A DNA stretch of 64,000 nt, from NCBI RefSeq assembly GCF_000340215.1, contig NW_006921535.1, positions 5,139,528 to 5,203,527 of the forward strand, given 5' to 3'. Below, in pieces: positions 22,961-33,009 of the stretch. The DNA comes from Pseudocercospora fijiensis CIRAD86. Its lineage: Eukaryota; Ascomycota; Dothideomycetes; Mycosphaerellales; Mycosphaerellaceae. The notes below the pieces were generated by a model, which saw only the letters and a list, made by a program, of their open reading frames with translations, searched no databases and was not told the origin of the DNA. A program made the position numbers and the translations under genes. Numbering within the stretch: position 1 is the first letter of the stretch; every line of letters begins with the position of its first letter.

Positions 22961-23049
22961 GTCGTACTACCTATATAATCGGCGTAAGCGATTACGACTA
23001 TAAGCGGCAAGCCGCTTATAATCGCGATCTGTGCTTACGGCTCTATAGC

Positions 23050-25059
23050 AGGTAGCCTAAGTAAAAGTTATAACAAAGAAGGAATTTAGGGCAACCTATA
23101 TTAAATATTTAAACTAATTCTTCTATTTATCGCTCCTAAAGTCTTATACTTCATCGCTGTCTAGGAAGTCTAGCGAACCTATTAGAGTAGCTAGATCGAT
23201 TAGAGCCTATATAGTTAGATTAACGGCTGCTAGACCCGCTTGTATATTAGCGGCATACTAGCGTTAGAAGGCAGCAAGGGCTTCCTAGCGCTTATACTCG
23301 AGCATAGCTTCTCGCTAGCGCTGTTACGCCTCGTAGGCTATATATCGGTCGGCCTCGGCTCTAGTATACTTATCGCGAATAGCTTCCTAGAAAGCGGTTG
23401 CAAAGGCCTTAGGTTCTAGCAGCTGTCTACTCTAAGTAGACCGAGCGTAGATATAGGCCTTATTATCGATTTAGTCGTAGATAACCTAAAGGTATCGACG
23501 TCGGAGACCCTAATAGTACGGATAGAGATCCTAAGTGTAGGCAAGAATTTGTTTACTAGCAAGATAGAAGATAATATACTCTGTAACTAGAGGCCCGCAG
23601 CTATAGGGATTAGGCTACTATGTAACTGCATTATTAGCAGTCTTAATATAAGTCTAGGTAGCTAGCTTTAGCTAACGAGCATTCTGTATATACGGAAAGC
23701 AAGACAGGAGATTAGTAAGGGCGGTAATAAACCGGCCTCTAAAAGGACTAATTGTACGCTTGCTATTAATGCTACCCTATATGTTCTACGTCTAGACAAC
23801 ACTATTAACGGGATCAATTAGTCTAGCGATAAAGTATAACGCAGAAAAGCATATAGCGGAAACACGCCTAATCTCCGTAAACCCGAGTTTAAGGAGGTAT
23901 ATAAGTAGTGTATTAGTATTGGGCTAGTGCTAGACTCGCGTATATTTAGTCTTATAAGCATCCTACTGCTTAGAAGAAATAGGCTTGTTATTAGATGCTG
24001 TCGGGAAGTTAGGGTCTGCGATTGCTTTTACGGCTATACGGAATATATCGATGCTATATTCTATACTATTTGTAGTCTCTATGTACTACACCGATTCTTG
24101 GTCTCCGTACATAGGCGTAATAAACTAATAACCTAGAAGTAGGTAGGCATTAAGGCATACGAGCCGGTCGATGTCTTCTACTATATACTAGGCAAGGTAG
24201 TAGTCTAAGTTACCCTCTTCCGGATATAGAGCTATACGTATATACGACCTTAGTAATACAGGAAGGATCCCTCGCTTCTTAAAAGGGAACTACACATTCG
24301 GGTTAACGCTTAGAGGATAATTACCGTAGACTGCCTCTTTGCTAAATTCTATAGCAAGATCGGCAATGTAATATATCGGATAGTCGACGGGATACTTCTA
24401 TATAGTCTAAAGATACTCCTTGCGATTAATAGTAGAATCGCGCTTAGTAGGATAAAGCGCCTCGGTTCTAAATATATCCTATAGTATAGCTTCTGCTTCC
24501 GGATCGCGGAAGATGCTAGAACGGTAGAGTTAGCAATAGAAGGATATAGCGAGAGCAACAATATCCTTTAAGCGATTATCTAGGTCGGTATTAGAAAGTG
24601 CTAGTTCATCTTTCGCGCGGCGATTAGCAAGATCTGCTAATTCATCGTTATTAAGGTCTGCCGCGCGTCTAGGTATAAGTATAGGCGGTATAGCGACGAC
24701 GCGGGCAGAAGGCTCGCCCGTAGCGCCGTTAGGGGGCAATATTGCTAGATTAGTAGCATATAACTGCTACTAAAGACGTTGCTTATAATACTGTAGGTTG
24801 TAGACAAAGCGACGGTTCTCGAGAGCCTCTTAGTAATAACTGCGGACGTAATTCGCCCTATGTAGCGGCAACGGCTTAGGGCTAACGTTAGATAGTAGGT
24901 AGACGTAACTAGAAGCTAATTTAAAGCCCTCCGTCTCGTTATCGCGAGAATCCGAAGTAATCTAGCGTTAGTTGTTGCTACTAAGACTAAGACTATATAG
25001 GAGAGCGTTAGAGAAGCCGCTAAAGTCGAAGAAACGAGAGCTAGGCTATAGCGATATAG
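23050..25059 (-). pseudogene. Second Helitron-associated ORF, function unknown
   Basis: Downstream of the helicase on the same strand, frames stay protein-like when RIP stops are read through. A segment with no stops at 24,530-24,739 includes IPPILIPRRAADLNNDELAD; the final part near 23,400 is Ala/Glu/Arg-rich and looks helical (AFQEAIRDKYTRAEADRYIA). I recognise no domain. It may be an accessory Helitron protein, a captured gene, or an independent element next to the Helitron's 3' end. Confidence 0.4.
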
Positions 25060-25351
25060 GAGGGTTAGGCAAACACTAGTTGCGGCGTCGTAGTTTATCT
25101 GCTACTCTTATACGAGGAATAGCGCCCTTAGTAAGCTCGTTCTAGAGGCGGTCGTAGTCGAAAGCTCCCTCGATTATTAATCTACGGAACTCTTTTACTC
25201 GTAAGAACGTAACATAGGTTAAACTAGATAAGAACTCGGGACCTAGCTTAACGACAGCGCGGTCTAGCGTTATACCCTAAGCCTTATACACCGTTAAAGC
25301 ATAGGAGACAGTAAGTAGAAACTGTTCCCGCTAATCGCTCTCTATACTATC
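25060..25351 (-). pseudogene. Helitron helicase C-terminus beyond the hAT insertion
   Basis: This is the continuation of the Helitron protein: FLLTVSYALTVYKA, then GITLDRAVVKLGPEF, LTYVTFLRVKEF and EGAFDYDRL, the last helicase motifs of the family (usually A-x-T-V-H-K-x-Q-G-x-T and Y-V-A-x-S-R). It is in the same frame as the segment ending at 42,120 once the hAT and one duplicate target site are skipped. That is direct evidence that the hAT came after the Helitron. Confidence 0.85.
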
Positions 25352-25690
25352 TAGACCCCGCAGTGGTTCGGGTTGGTTTAGTTTGGTTTACTAAGCCGAA
25401 ACTCTAGTTTGGTTTAGGTTGGTTTGCTAAGCAACTATATAAGTAGCTAGTTCGAACTATATAATTTATCGGTTTTTAAGAAGTGTACGAATGTATACGT
25501 AGCTTTAAGCAAGCCCTTTGTAAGACTTAGCAGTATAGCCGGCAGCGTAGCCGGCATTTTTAGTCCTTAGTACTTATAGAATTTTCAAATCCTACTTAGG
25601 CTACGTAGTTGTATAAAGGTACTTATATAACCTCAAATCTATAGACAATTAGCTAAGGGCACTAACTAATCAAAAGCATATATATACATA

Positions 25691-25775
25691 TAAGGCATTA
25701 TAGTTCAGTTCGGAAACTGTACTCCTTAGGTATAAATTTTATCCTTTCGTTTACGGTTCAATTCCCTAACTACTT
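25691..25775 (+). other. tRNA-like segment with pol III A- and B-box matches
   Basis: TAGTTCAGTTCGG (25,701-25,713) fits the A-box pattern, and GGTTCAATTCC (25,755-25,765) fits the B-box with one change. The ends TAAG and CTTA could pair as part of an acceptor stem, and TGTAC/GTATA could be a RIP-altered anticodon stem, but position 33 would not be T and the fold is imperfect. It could be a decayed tRNA or a tRNA-derived short repeat within the hAT. A chance match is quite possible. Confidence 0.22.
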
Positions 25776-25781
25776 AGTAGA

Positions 25782-26300
25782 ATGTCTTTATCTAGATCTA
25801 GGTAGAACTTATCGATTTCCGTCGAAGCTCTCCTTAAGAAGTTCTAGCACTTTCCTACTAAACTATACTCTAATATTAAGTACTAGGATAGCTCCTCCCT
25901 CGATATCGGCACTATATACGAAACAGCTATAAGGCAGCTCTATAGGGCGTTCTACTAGTTACTCGCTATACTACGGCCGAATGCTAGTTCGTTCTTTAGA
26001 ACTCTAGGTCATTTAGTAGATATTAAGGATAGGGCAGGTAGTAACTTCGTATTATATAAGGAAGTAGAGGCTGCTATAGAGGAGTCTTTCAACCTATAGA
26101 AGATAGTAAAAGATATAGAGGTAGCTATAGGTCTAGGTACCTAGTTAAATTTCTAGTAGGTAGAGTATAAGGATATTTAGTAGGAGTATTAGGTAGAGTT
26201 GCGAAAGCAGGTATATAATATAGTCTAGAGAATAGGGATAATGCCTATAACTATAAATATTAGGTTCTTTAATCTTCCTCCTTTTTTCCTTGTTTTCTTT
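25782..26300 (+). pseudogene. hAT-borne plus-strand ORF, unknown function
   Basis: It starts at ATG 25,782 (MSLSRSR) and continues, with TAG/TAA read as Gln, through ISVEALLKKF, FFRTLGHLVDIKDRAGSN and VEAAIEESFNL to IMPITINIRFFNLPPFF. The product would be about 165 residues, mostly helical and charged. A related short exon and intron-like segment precede both this ORF and the next one (about 25,490 and 26,335), suggesting an internal duplication. No domain is recognised. Confidence 0.4.
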
Positions 26301-26334
26301 TTATAAAAATCCAAACTAATACAAATTAACTAGA

Positions 26335-26960
26335 ATGTCTATCTTCTTTAAGTTCTTTGTAAGACCTAGCAGCGTAGCCGGCAGCGTAGCCGGTAGCGTA
26401 GTCGGCCTTTTTACTCCTAAGTACTAACGGGTTTTTCGAAGACTTCTATTCTATACGGCTAATAAAGTATACTATACTATATAGGTATGCTTAGAGAGTA
26501 TTTAGAGCGCGGTATATAGCGCCGTATAACAGCGGCTTATTTCGCATATAGAAAAGCTTATAGACGACACTATAAACATCCTTCCTACTAGTATATCTAT
26601 CCTATCTAGCACTATCTCGAATACAGACATTCTAGCCTTTTAGAATCTAATCGAGTGCTTTAAAATCCTTGTCTATAATCGTTATACGCTTCGCGTAGAT
26701 AGCTATAAGGTTAACCGCTAAAATAGTATTAGTATAGTCCGAAAAGAGGTAGAAGAGAAACATATATTCGAAGATACGAACTAGGTAGGCTTCTATAGCC
26801 TCTTAAAGGGCGCCTATCGCGGAGGCTTAGAAGCGAAGGTCCGTTCTATAATCCTAGGCAATTTCGCGAACAAGTCGTTAGAAAGGAGCTTTACGGATTA
26901 GGAGCTTAGAACTCTTCTAATACTACCGAATCTTACGGAGGGCTACGGCTAAAGAAGGAT
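26335..26960 (+). pseudogene. Second hAT-borne plus-strand ORF, unknown function
   Basis: A short first exon, ATG 26,335 (MSIFFKFF), is followed by a GTAAGA donor-like site at 26,352 and a segment with three AGCCGG(C/T) units. The frame then resumes and reads SNLIECF-like text, EKHIFEDTN, LLKGAYRGGLEAKVRSIILG and LRTLLILPNLTEGYG. Only RIP-type stops break it. It ends close to the 3' end of the minus-strand basic-protein gene. No function is recognised. Confidence 0.35.
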
Positions 26961-27039
26961 TAGTAAAAAGACAGTAAGAATGCCGGCTACGCTACCGGCT
27001 ACGCTACCGGCTACGCTACCGGCTACAAATATAACTTAC
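26949..27039 (-). other. Intron with four GCCGG units in the basic-protein gene
   Basis: Minus-strand donor GTAAGT (27,039), four tandem TAGCCGG(T/C)AGCG units, branch-type TTTTTACTAAT, and acceptor CTTCTTTAG (26,949). Length is 91 bp. All three splice signals are strong, so this is the clearest of the GCCGGC-bearing introns in the hAT. Confidence 0.65.
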
Positions 27040-27330
27040 TTCCTAGGCGCTATCGACGCTTCGCACGATTACTACTAGTAGTAGAAGCGCTGTTTGTCGT
27101 CTTACGTAGAGCCTTGCCCGCCGTTGTCTTACGTAGAGCCTTGCCCGCCGTTGTCTTACGCGGAGCCTTGCTCGCGACGCCCTTTCTAGTACCGGAGCTA
27201 GCGGTAGCAGTAGTAGCTATCTTGCGTTAATGTACTATACTCGTTCTATTATTTCCGATCTTATTACGACCCGTAGAAGTAGTAGGTCCCTTCTTACGAG
27301 GCGTCGTAACTTAGTTAAGTAGACTCGCTA
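27040..27330 (-). pseudogene. Lysine-rich basic protein with H3-tail-like 9-residue repeats
   Basis: The minus-strand frame is Lys/Arg/Thr-rich: TPRKKGPTTSTGRNK, then KIATTATASSGTRKG, then ASKAPRKTTAGK and two further units of ALRKTTAGK-type text, ending NRAKRRQRLGS at the donor site at 27,039. The repeat unit is exactly 27 bp (about 27,098-27,175). K-A-P-R-K and T-A-G-K-A resemble the N-terminal tail of histone H3 (which has S-T-G-G-K-A-P-R-K), but no histone fold follows in the next exon that I can see. An AT-hook or H1-like basic protein is an alternative. The start is probably an ATG turned into ATA. Confidence 0.4.
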
Positions 27331-27339
27331 TTATAAAAG

Positions 27340-28560
27340 TCGTCGAATTGAGGAAAAAAGTACGTTACGAAGGTATACGAAGGTACGCGCGGAGCGAGGG
27401 TATTGCGGAGGTAGTAGATAGAGAGCGTAGAGGTATAGGTATCGATACGAAGGTTGAATATAGCGAGAGAGGTAGTATCGCGGTATCGCTAGGCAATAGA
27501 GTAAGCTTCGCGTAAGCCTATATTATAGTAACGTTAGAGTAAGGAAAGAAGGCAGGCACGGCTAAAAAAGGCAGGTACGGCTAAAAAAGGCAGGTACGGT
27601 AGACTTTGAAATATAGCCGGTATATATAGCCGGTATAGTAATAGGCGAAAGCCTCCTTTTAATAAATAGCCGGCGTAATAATAGTATCCTACTATAGTAT
27701 AGATATTCTTTAGTAATACCTTTACTAGCTATAGTAATCTTATAAGTAACCTAGGCCTATTGCTAGTAAATATAATAAATATCAGGTAGGCTATACTAAA
27801 CAAGCTAGTTATTTAGTAGGAAAAGGCCTACTACCGTCTCTATATGCCGGCTACGAGTGCCGGCTATCGCTCTAAATTTAACTCCGCCCTATCTCGGAGG
27901 CTAAGGTACCGAGCGGAAACCCTATAGCTTATATTTACTCGGTTGTCGCGGAGCGCTTATAGGTAAGGTATTAGAAAAGAGTATAAAAAGTACGAGAAGA
28001 GTATCCTAGGATATAGGTCGTAAGTGAATAAGAGTAGCACGCCTAGTTATTTATATAGTACGTTACTCTATACGACTAAGAGCCTATATTATCTTATACT
28101 TCGCTTATAAGACCTCGACTCTACTAGTATACTATCGATCTCCTCCTCGGTCGCTAATACGCTGTCTTAATTCTTCTTCGAGTTGCTAGACTTAGTGCGT
28201 ATCTATAGCTATGCAATAGCGCTACGTATTATAGAGAATTTCTCGTTAAAGTTTCTCTCTCGTAGGCTTGCTATCTACCTCGTAGTATAAAGGATTAAAG
28301 TACTAATACTAAAGAATCTCCTTATAGTTAGGATGCTAGGGCTCCTTAGGACCTTTGTGTTTTAGGTCTAAATAGAGACGTATTATAAACGTTCTATCGC
28401 CCTTTCGCTTACTATCCGCTAGGTCGCGATATACGAAGAAACTAATCTAAATGTAGCTCGTCTCTATAATAGCCGGGTAAATATAGAGCGCTAGGTTTCT
28501 ACTTCGTACTTTAGATTTAGGGACGGCGCGGAGATAAAATTAGAAATATAGCCGGCACCT
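27340..28560 (-). other. Unassigned hAT interior with a conserved-looking segment
   Basis: On the minus strand a stretch near 28,330-28,480 reads DLADSKRKGDRTFIIRLYLD and LKHKGPKEP, which looks like real coding sequence. Another near 28,130-28,230 reads LEEELRQRISD. I recognise neither. GCCGG(C/T) doublets occur at 27,613, 27,845 and 28,550. Confidence 0.3.
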
Positions 28561-28599
28561 ATAGCCGGTAAAAGGATGCGAAAATGGGCCTCCTCCTAG

Positions 28600-29110
28600 G
28601 TTAATCTAACGACTAAATACAATTTCTAACTAATCCGCTATAAACCGACGCCGAATTTTAGCTAGAAGCTATATATCTTTATTTTGAAGAGTAACCCGCT
28701 TCGTATAGATAGCAAGGAGGTTTAAAAGCTTAAGCTCGGTTACGAGAAATGCCTCCGTAGCTTCCTAAAGAGTACTAATCGCCTTAGCCGTAAATCGTAT
28801 ACTAGACCGAAAATCTAATGTAATTTCTTAGACGAGTCGCTAGAAGGGAGTCTTAGGGATTAAAAGCTCGGTCCCTCTTTTGTTTTAGAAAAGCCGGATC
28901 TAGCGAAGGGTAATAGTACCTAGTTTAAAGCGCCGCTTCTTTGTCGTCGAGTCCTGCCTTGTTCCCTTTCTTTTAATAGAAAGATAACTTTTCTTCGCGA
29001 TAGTCTTTATCCGCCTACTCTTTTTAGCCTTCTCTTGTCTACCTATAGCCTTCTTATTTTTCGGTACTGTTTTCCGAGGAACCCCCTTCCTTCGTATATA
29101 CTACGGAGAG
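28600..29110 (-). pseudogene. Histone H3-like protein carried by the hAT element
   Basis: Reading the minus strand from about 29,100, a Lys-rich tail (VPRKTVPKNKKAIGRQEKAK, then KKSYLSIKRKGTRQ) is followed by a histone H3 fold. RRFKLGTITLR (compare H3 R-P-G-T-V-A-L-R-E-I) is at about 28,935; then come TELLIPKTPF, RLV, EITLDFRSSIRFTAKAIS, EATEAFLVTE, LLNLLAIYTKRVTLQNKDI and LLAKIRRRF near 28,640. The alpha-N, alpha-1, alpha-2 and alpha-3 helices are all present in order. The in-frame TAG/TAA codons sit where Gln is expected (for example P-F-Q-R-L-V), so they are RIP damage. The alpha-1/loop-1 spacing matches canonical H3 rather than CENP-A. It lies downstream of, and on the same strand as, the hAT transposase. 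The tail lacks the A-R-T-K-Q-T start. Confidence 0.8.
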
Positions 29111-30930
29111 CCTTACTCTTCCGATATCTCGTTCTCGCTACGGTCTCCCTATACTTAGCTTGCTTTACCCTTGCCCTTTAGCCTCTAAAGATATTTATCT
29201 ACGCGTTTAGGCGACGAGGGTATATCGGTAGGACCTAGAAAATTAATAAGCATATAATCGTAAGGAGATATTAATGCTTCTTGCCTTCTAGACTAAATAG
29301 TCTTCTATTAAACCGCCTTAGTAGGTTATCGTTAGATTCGAATAAAGGATAGTAGCTTAAGGAAGGGGAGGTAGCCGGCTTAGGAAGGCCCGAAGAGCCG
29401 AATCCTTAAGGCATATTTGTCTTTAAGAATATAGGGAAAGGGAAGAAGGAGAGGAAGAGCGAATAGAGAATTAGAAATAGTCCGTAGGTAAGCGGGGTCG
29501 GTTGCTATAGCAACTAGTCTGTTTAGGTCCTAGGAATTCGAAACACATTTCGGATATATACCGGCTATATACGCCGGCTATATTACCTTGTACGTAAACG
29601 CTTCGTCTCCTTAAAGCTGCTCTAAGCCTATATACGTTTCCGCTTCTCGACCCGGTATCGCCTTCTACCTCCGCCCTCCTCCTCTTCGTTATCGCTAATT
29701 AGGGTTTCGCTTAGACTAAATTTCGTATTCTCTTCGCGCTCCTAGGTTTCTTCGATCTTAAGGTTTTCTAATTCCTCGATTAACTCCTTTAGTATAATCT
29801 TTAGTAACCTACCTTAGCGATTCTAGTAGAGGAGATAGTATTAGAATACTATAATAGATTCGAAGGTAGTAGGCGAGTATGTTCGATTAAAGCGGCCCTA
29901 GTAACGAGCGATACTAAAAGACCTCTTATAGCCTATACCTACGCTCGGGATAGCGAGGACGTCCCGAGCGACCGACGCTATCGTTAGAAACTTAGGCTCT
30001 AACCGCTACTATATAGCGAGAATATCGTCTCCGAATTCGTCTAGAAGACCGGTAAGATCTAGAGATTATTAGCCCTCTTTCCGAGCCTACGGGTTTGTAC
30101 TTACTCGCGCGCCGATAGAGATCGAACTCTTCTTTATTTACTTTAGTAGTTGCTTCCTCTTCTGCCTCTACTTCCTACCTACGAAACAGATATAATATCG
30201 GAGCCTTCTAAACCTTCTTTTTCTTTATAGGAGCTGCATTTAGACTAGTTTCTTTCCGACGCTCGTAGAATATCTTTTCTAGAATAGTCTAGTAATGCTT
30301 CGGCTATACCTCGTCCGCCTTCTATTCCGGCCTCTACTAGTATATATCCTTTTCTACCGGGTTAAGCAAGTACGCAACGCTATAGATATCCCCGAACGAC
30401 TTAAAGGTAGTACTATAATATTTATATAACTTAGTATAGGAGGTGTCTATAGCTTTCGTTATAGCTACTTTCTAGGGAACGCTCTTCTTAGCTAGCTTAG
30501 CTACGGTTTCCTCGAGCTCGTTAAAGAGCTAGTTATAGTACGTAAAGACAAGGTAGATCGTCGGTCCTCGGGTTCTTCTAATCGTAGTAGTAACCTTCGC
30601 GTAATGCTTACTAATATCGACGAGATACTCTGCTTAGCGCTATTTAGCGGCGGTAAGGCCGAGCTACTTAATACCCTCGGAACTCTAATAGATCTCGAGA
30701 GCGGTACGTAAAGTACATCCCTTCGTAACTATATAGAAAGTCGAATCGAACCGGGTCTTAACGTCTTATATAAAACGGAGTAGGCGCTAAGGAGGCCGCT
30801 TTTACTATCGCTTATTCTATGCGATATTCTAGGCATCGGTTTTAGGGCGCTCGATTAGGTTCTTTTAAATAGCCTCGAATCGGTTATATCTCTATAAGCT
30901 CGAGTTCGTATATATTGCTAGACGACGAAG

Positions 30931-30999
30931 CTAGAGAAAAAGAGTTAGAACTGTACTAGGTTGCCGGCTATAGGTGCCGGCTACGGACAAAAGTTATAC
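30931..30999 (-). other. Intron in the hAT transposase with a GCCGGC doublet
   Basis: Minus-strand donor GTATAA (30,999), two TAGCCGGCA units, branch-type CTAAC (30,943-30,947) and acceptor TTTTTCTCTAG (30,931). It is 69 bp long and lies between the helical region and the D-V-K-T-R motif. Confidence 0.5.
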
Positions 31000-31167
31000 C
31001 TTATATAAAACGAGAGCGAGGCTCTCTACCTTATCCCGTCTTATTGCTATAATAAGTTTCTCGACTTTCGACTTTGCTTTATCCTTATCTAGGATCTTCT
31101 ATTAGTCGTCGTTTAATAGTGCAATTTTAAGCGTCTTAAAGAGGGCTCGGATCGCGATTTAAACTAT

Positions 31168-31172
31168 ATAAG
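31168..31172. repeat. Left target-site duplication of the gypsy element (ATAAG)
   Basis: ATAAG here is repeated at 38,326-38,330, directly after the 3' LTR. Five bases is the usual duplication for Ty3/gypsy elements. Confidence 0.9.
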
Positions 31173-31369
31173 TGTTAGGACTAAAGAGGTTATACGTAAT
31201 TGGCATATAACCGGGCTCGAGTGAAGCTAGGGTCTCGATGCCTTAGGTAGGGCTTGGCGCTTAGCAGTAGGCTAACTTGCCTGCCTTCCTCCCTCTCCTT
31301 CTAGCTCCTTATCGAATACTACTCGTACCTACTACTACCCTATCTACCTGCTAACATACCCTTCTTATA
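31173..31369 (+). repeat. 5' LTR of the gypsy element
   Basis: It begins TGTTAGGACTAAAGAGG and ends CCCTTCTTATA (probably CA at the end before RIP). The following TAGTATTCGAT would be the primer-binding site, with TGG altered to TAG. Confidence 0.9.
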
Positions 31370-31599
31370 TAGTATTCGATCTACCCTTTAAGGGTAGTAG
31401 CTAGATAGTCCTTATTTCAAGCTTTTAGCGGTATAGCTACAAACAAGACTAATCTAACTATATTGCGCCTAAAGAACAGGACCTATACGTACTATTCTAT
31501 CGAAACAACCGTACCAATTATCAAGCAAGGCCTTCTATACGGCCCATTATACTAAGTTAAGCATACTAGGCCGATATCTACTAATTCCGCTATATCCGT

Positions 31600-32960
31600 A
31601 TCTTAGGGGCTAATAATACATTATTAGTGTCGCCCCTTATAATAGCTAGTTTATTACGAAACAACAACCGTGCTGCCGCTAGCAGTGCTAACAACGACAA
31701 TGCTAGTAGCACAGTGCCTACTAAAGTGCCTACTAAAGTACCTGCTAAAGTGCCTCCTACTAAAGAGCCTACTACTAAGCCTGCTAAAGAACCTGTAACT
31801 CTAGGTAACGACCTAGAATTGCCTATCGACGACATTCTTAACAACATTGTTAATCGTCGATATAGCTAACTAGCCTTTAGTCCTTAACTAGTAGGGAGAC
31901 TTTAAGAAGCTACTTAAAACAGGCTTACTGCTTTACGCTAAGAACAATAGTTAAAGGATAACCTTCTTAAGCTTCGCCGCCTTTAGGAAGCCCCGACAAC
32001 TAAACTAATAGTAGGGCCTTCCTTACTAACTATTTAAAAGAAGGATGCTAAACTTAAGGATTGTACCGTATTCGATAGCTCTAGTCGAAAACAATATAAC
32101 GACTATATTCGTAACTATAAGCTCAACTAGCGCAATGCACCGAGAGCGCTGCTAGATAACTATTCCTTAGTCGTCTATGCTATGTAGTACATCGATAGAG
32201 ACCTAAAACGTACCTAGAATAACTATTTCGACTCCCTCGACGACTAGACCGCTATTTAGTAGCAGACCTACAAAACTATTATACTAGATACCCTTAGAAA
32301 CCCTATACTAAGGCAACAATATACTTAGGACCTGTATCTTCGAGCTAAACAGAAGACTAATCAATCGGCCCGCTCGTTTAAGGCCTATTTAAAAACCCTT
32401 AAAGACGACCTTCCGCCTAAGACTAATTCTATATAGATCTCCGAGATATGCCTAAAACTTAGATAGGAACTTATCCTCGAATTGGACCGTCGCCGTATGT
32501 TCGAACAAGCTAACCTAATACGTATTCAATTCATAGTCGAAGTGGAAACAGCCGAACGAGCTATCTAGCTCTAATAACGACTAGAATCGAGGATCCGGCT
32601 AGCTAGTACTAACCGCGGCAATCGTAGTAGCCGCGGAGGAAACTAAGGTTCCTACTATAACAATAATACTAACAATAGGAATAGTAACAATAACCGTAGA
32701 AAAGGCCGTAGCCGCCGGCTATATAGAGGAGGCCGCGATAGGGGCCGTAGAAGGGGCTCGTATCCCTATAATGCTAACCGCTCGGCTAATAATAGCAACA
32801 ATAGCTACAGCAGTCTACTAACCGGATTGAAGTGCTTTAACTATAACAGCACTAGCTATCTACTAGGCTAATACGACAAACCTAAGGACTAGGCCCGAAT
32901 TGACCGTGCTTCCGCTAAGTATAGGAAACACCTTTTAGCAGCTAACGCTACCCCTATAGG
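31600..32960 (+). pseudogene. gag: Gypsy gag
   Basis: Gag forms the particle and binds the RNA. The N-terminal part has a Lys/Pro/Thr repeat (KVPTKVPAKVP), open from 31,627 to 31,869. The capsid region contains LKTLKDDLPP and ERAI. An Arg/Gly/Asn-rich stretch (32,590-32,770) precedes a zinc knuckle near 32,830 that reads CFNYNSTSYL where C-x2-C-x4-H is expected; both changes (Cys-to-Tyr and His-to-Tyr) are RIP-type. The last part may overlap pol by a frame change. Confidence 0.75.
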
Positions 32961-33009
32961 CTAACCTTCGAAAAAAGAGTAAGCGCCGCACTAACTATTA
33001 GCCTTATAC

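Larger units (their letters stand above)
29620..31172 (-). pseudogene. hAT transposase, C-terminal part
   Basis: This continues the transposase frame after the gypsy insertion: PYLAYIV, ALFKTLKIALLN, an intron (30,931-30,999), then DVKTRFDSTFYIVTKGCTLR near 30,760 (family D-x-x-T-R-W-N-S-T-x-x-M), IYLVFTYYN, KLYKYYSTTFK and VAYLLNPVEK. The hAT dimerisation domain follows near 29,950-29,850: LTIASVARDVLAIPSVGIGY, then KRSFSIARYQGRF. The C-terminus (about 29,630) is acidic then basic. Stops are RIP-type. The family's typical A-S-x-x-x-E-R-x-F is here G-I-G-Y-K-R-S-F, with Glu-to-Lys as RIP would give. Confidence 0.85.

Noticed and set aside
28600..28960. Centromeric H3 (CENP-A) rather than an H3-like protein
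   Set aside because: The loop-1 length between D-F-R-S-S-I-R-F and the alpha-2 helix matches canonical H3; CENP-A usually has extra residues there. The degraded copy cannot settle this fully.
31590..31847. 85-codon minus-strand ORF in the gypsy element
   Set aside because: Antisense of the gag N-terminal repeat; the sense frame is the one that continues into gag.
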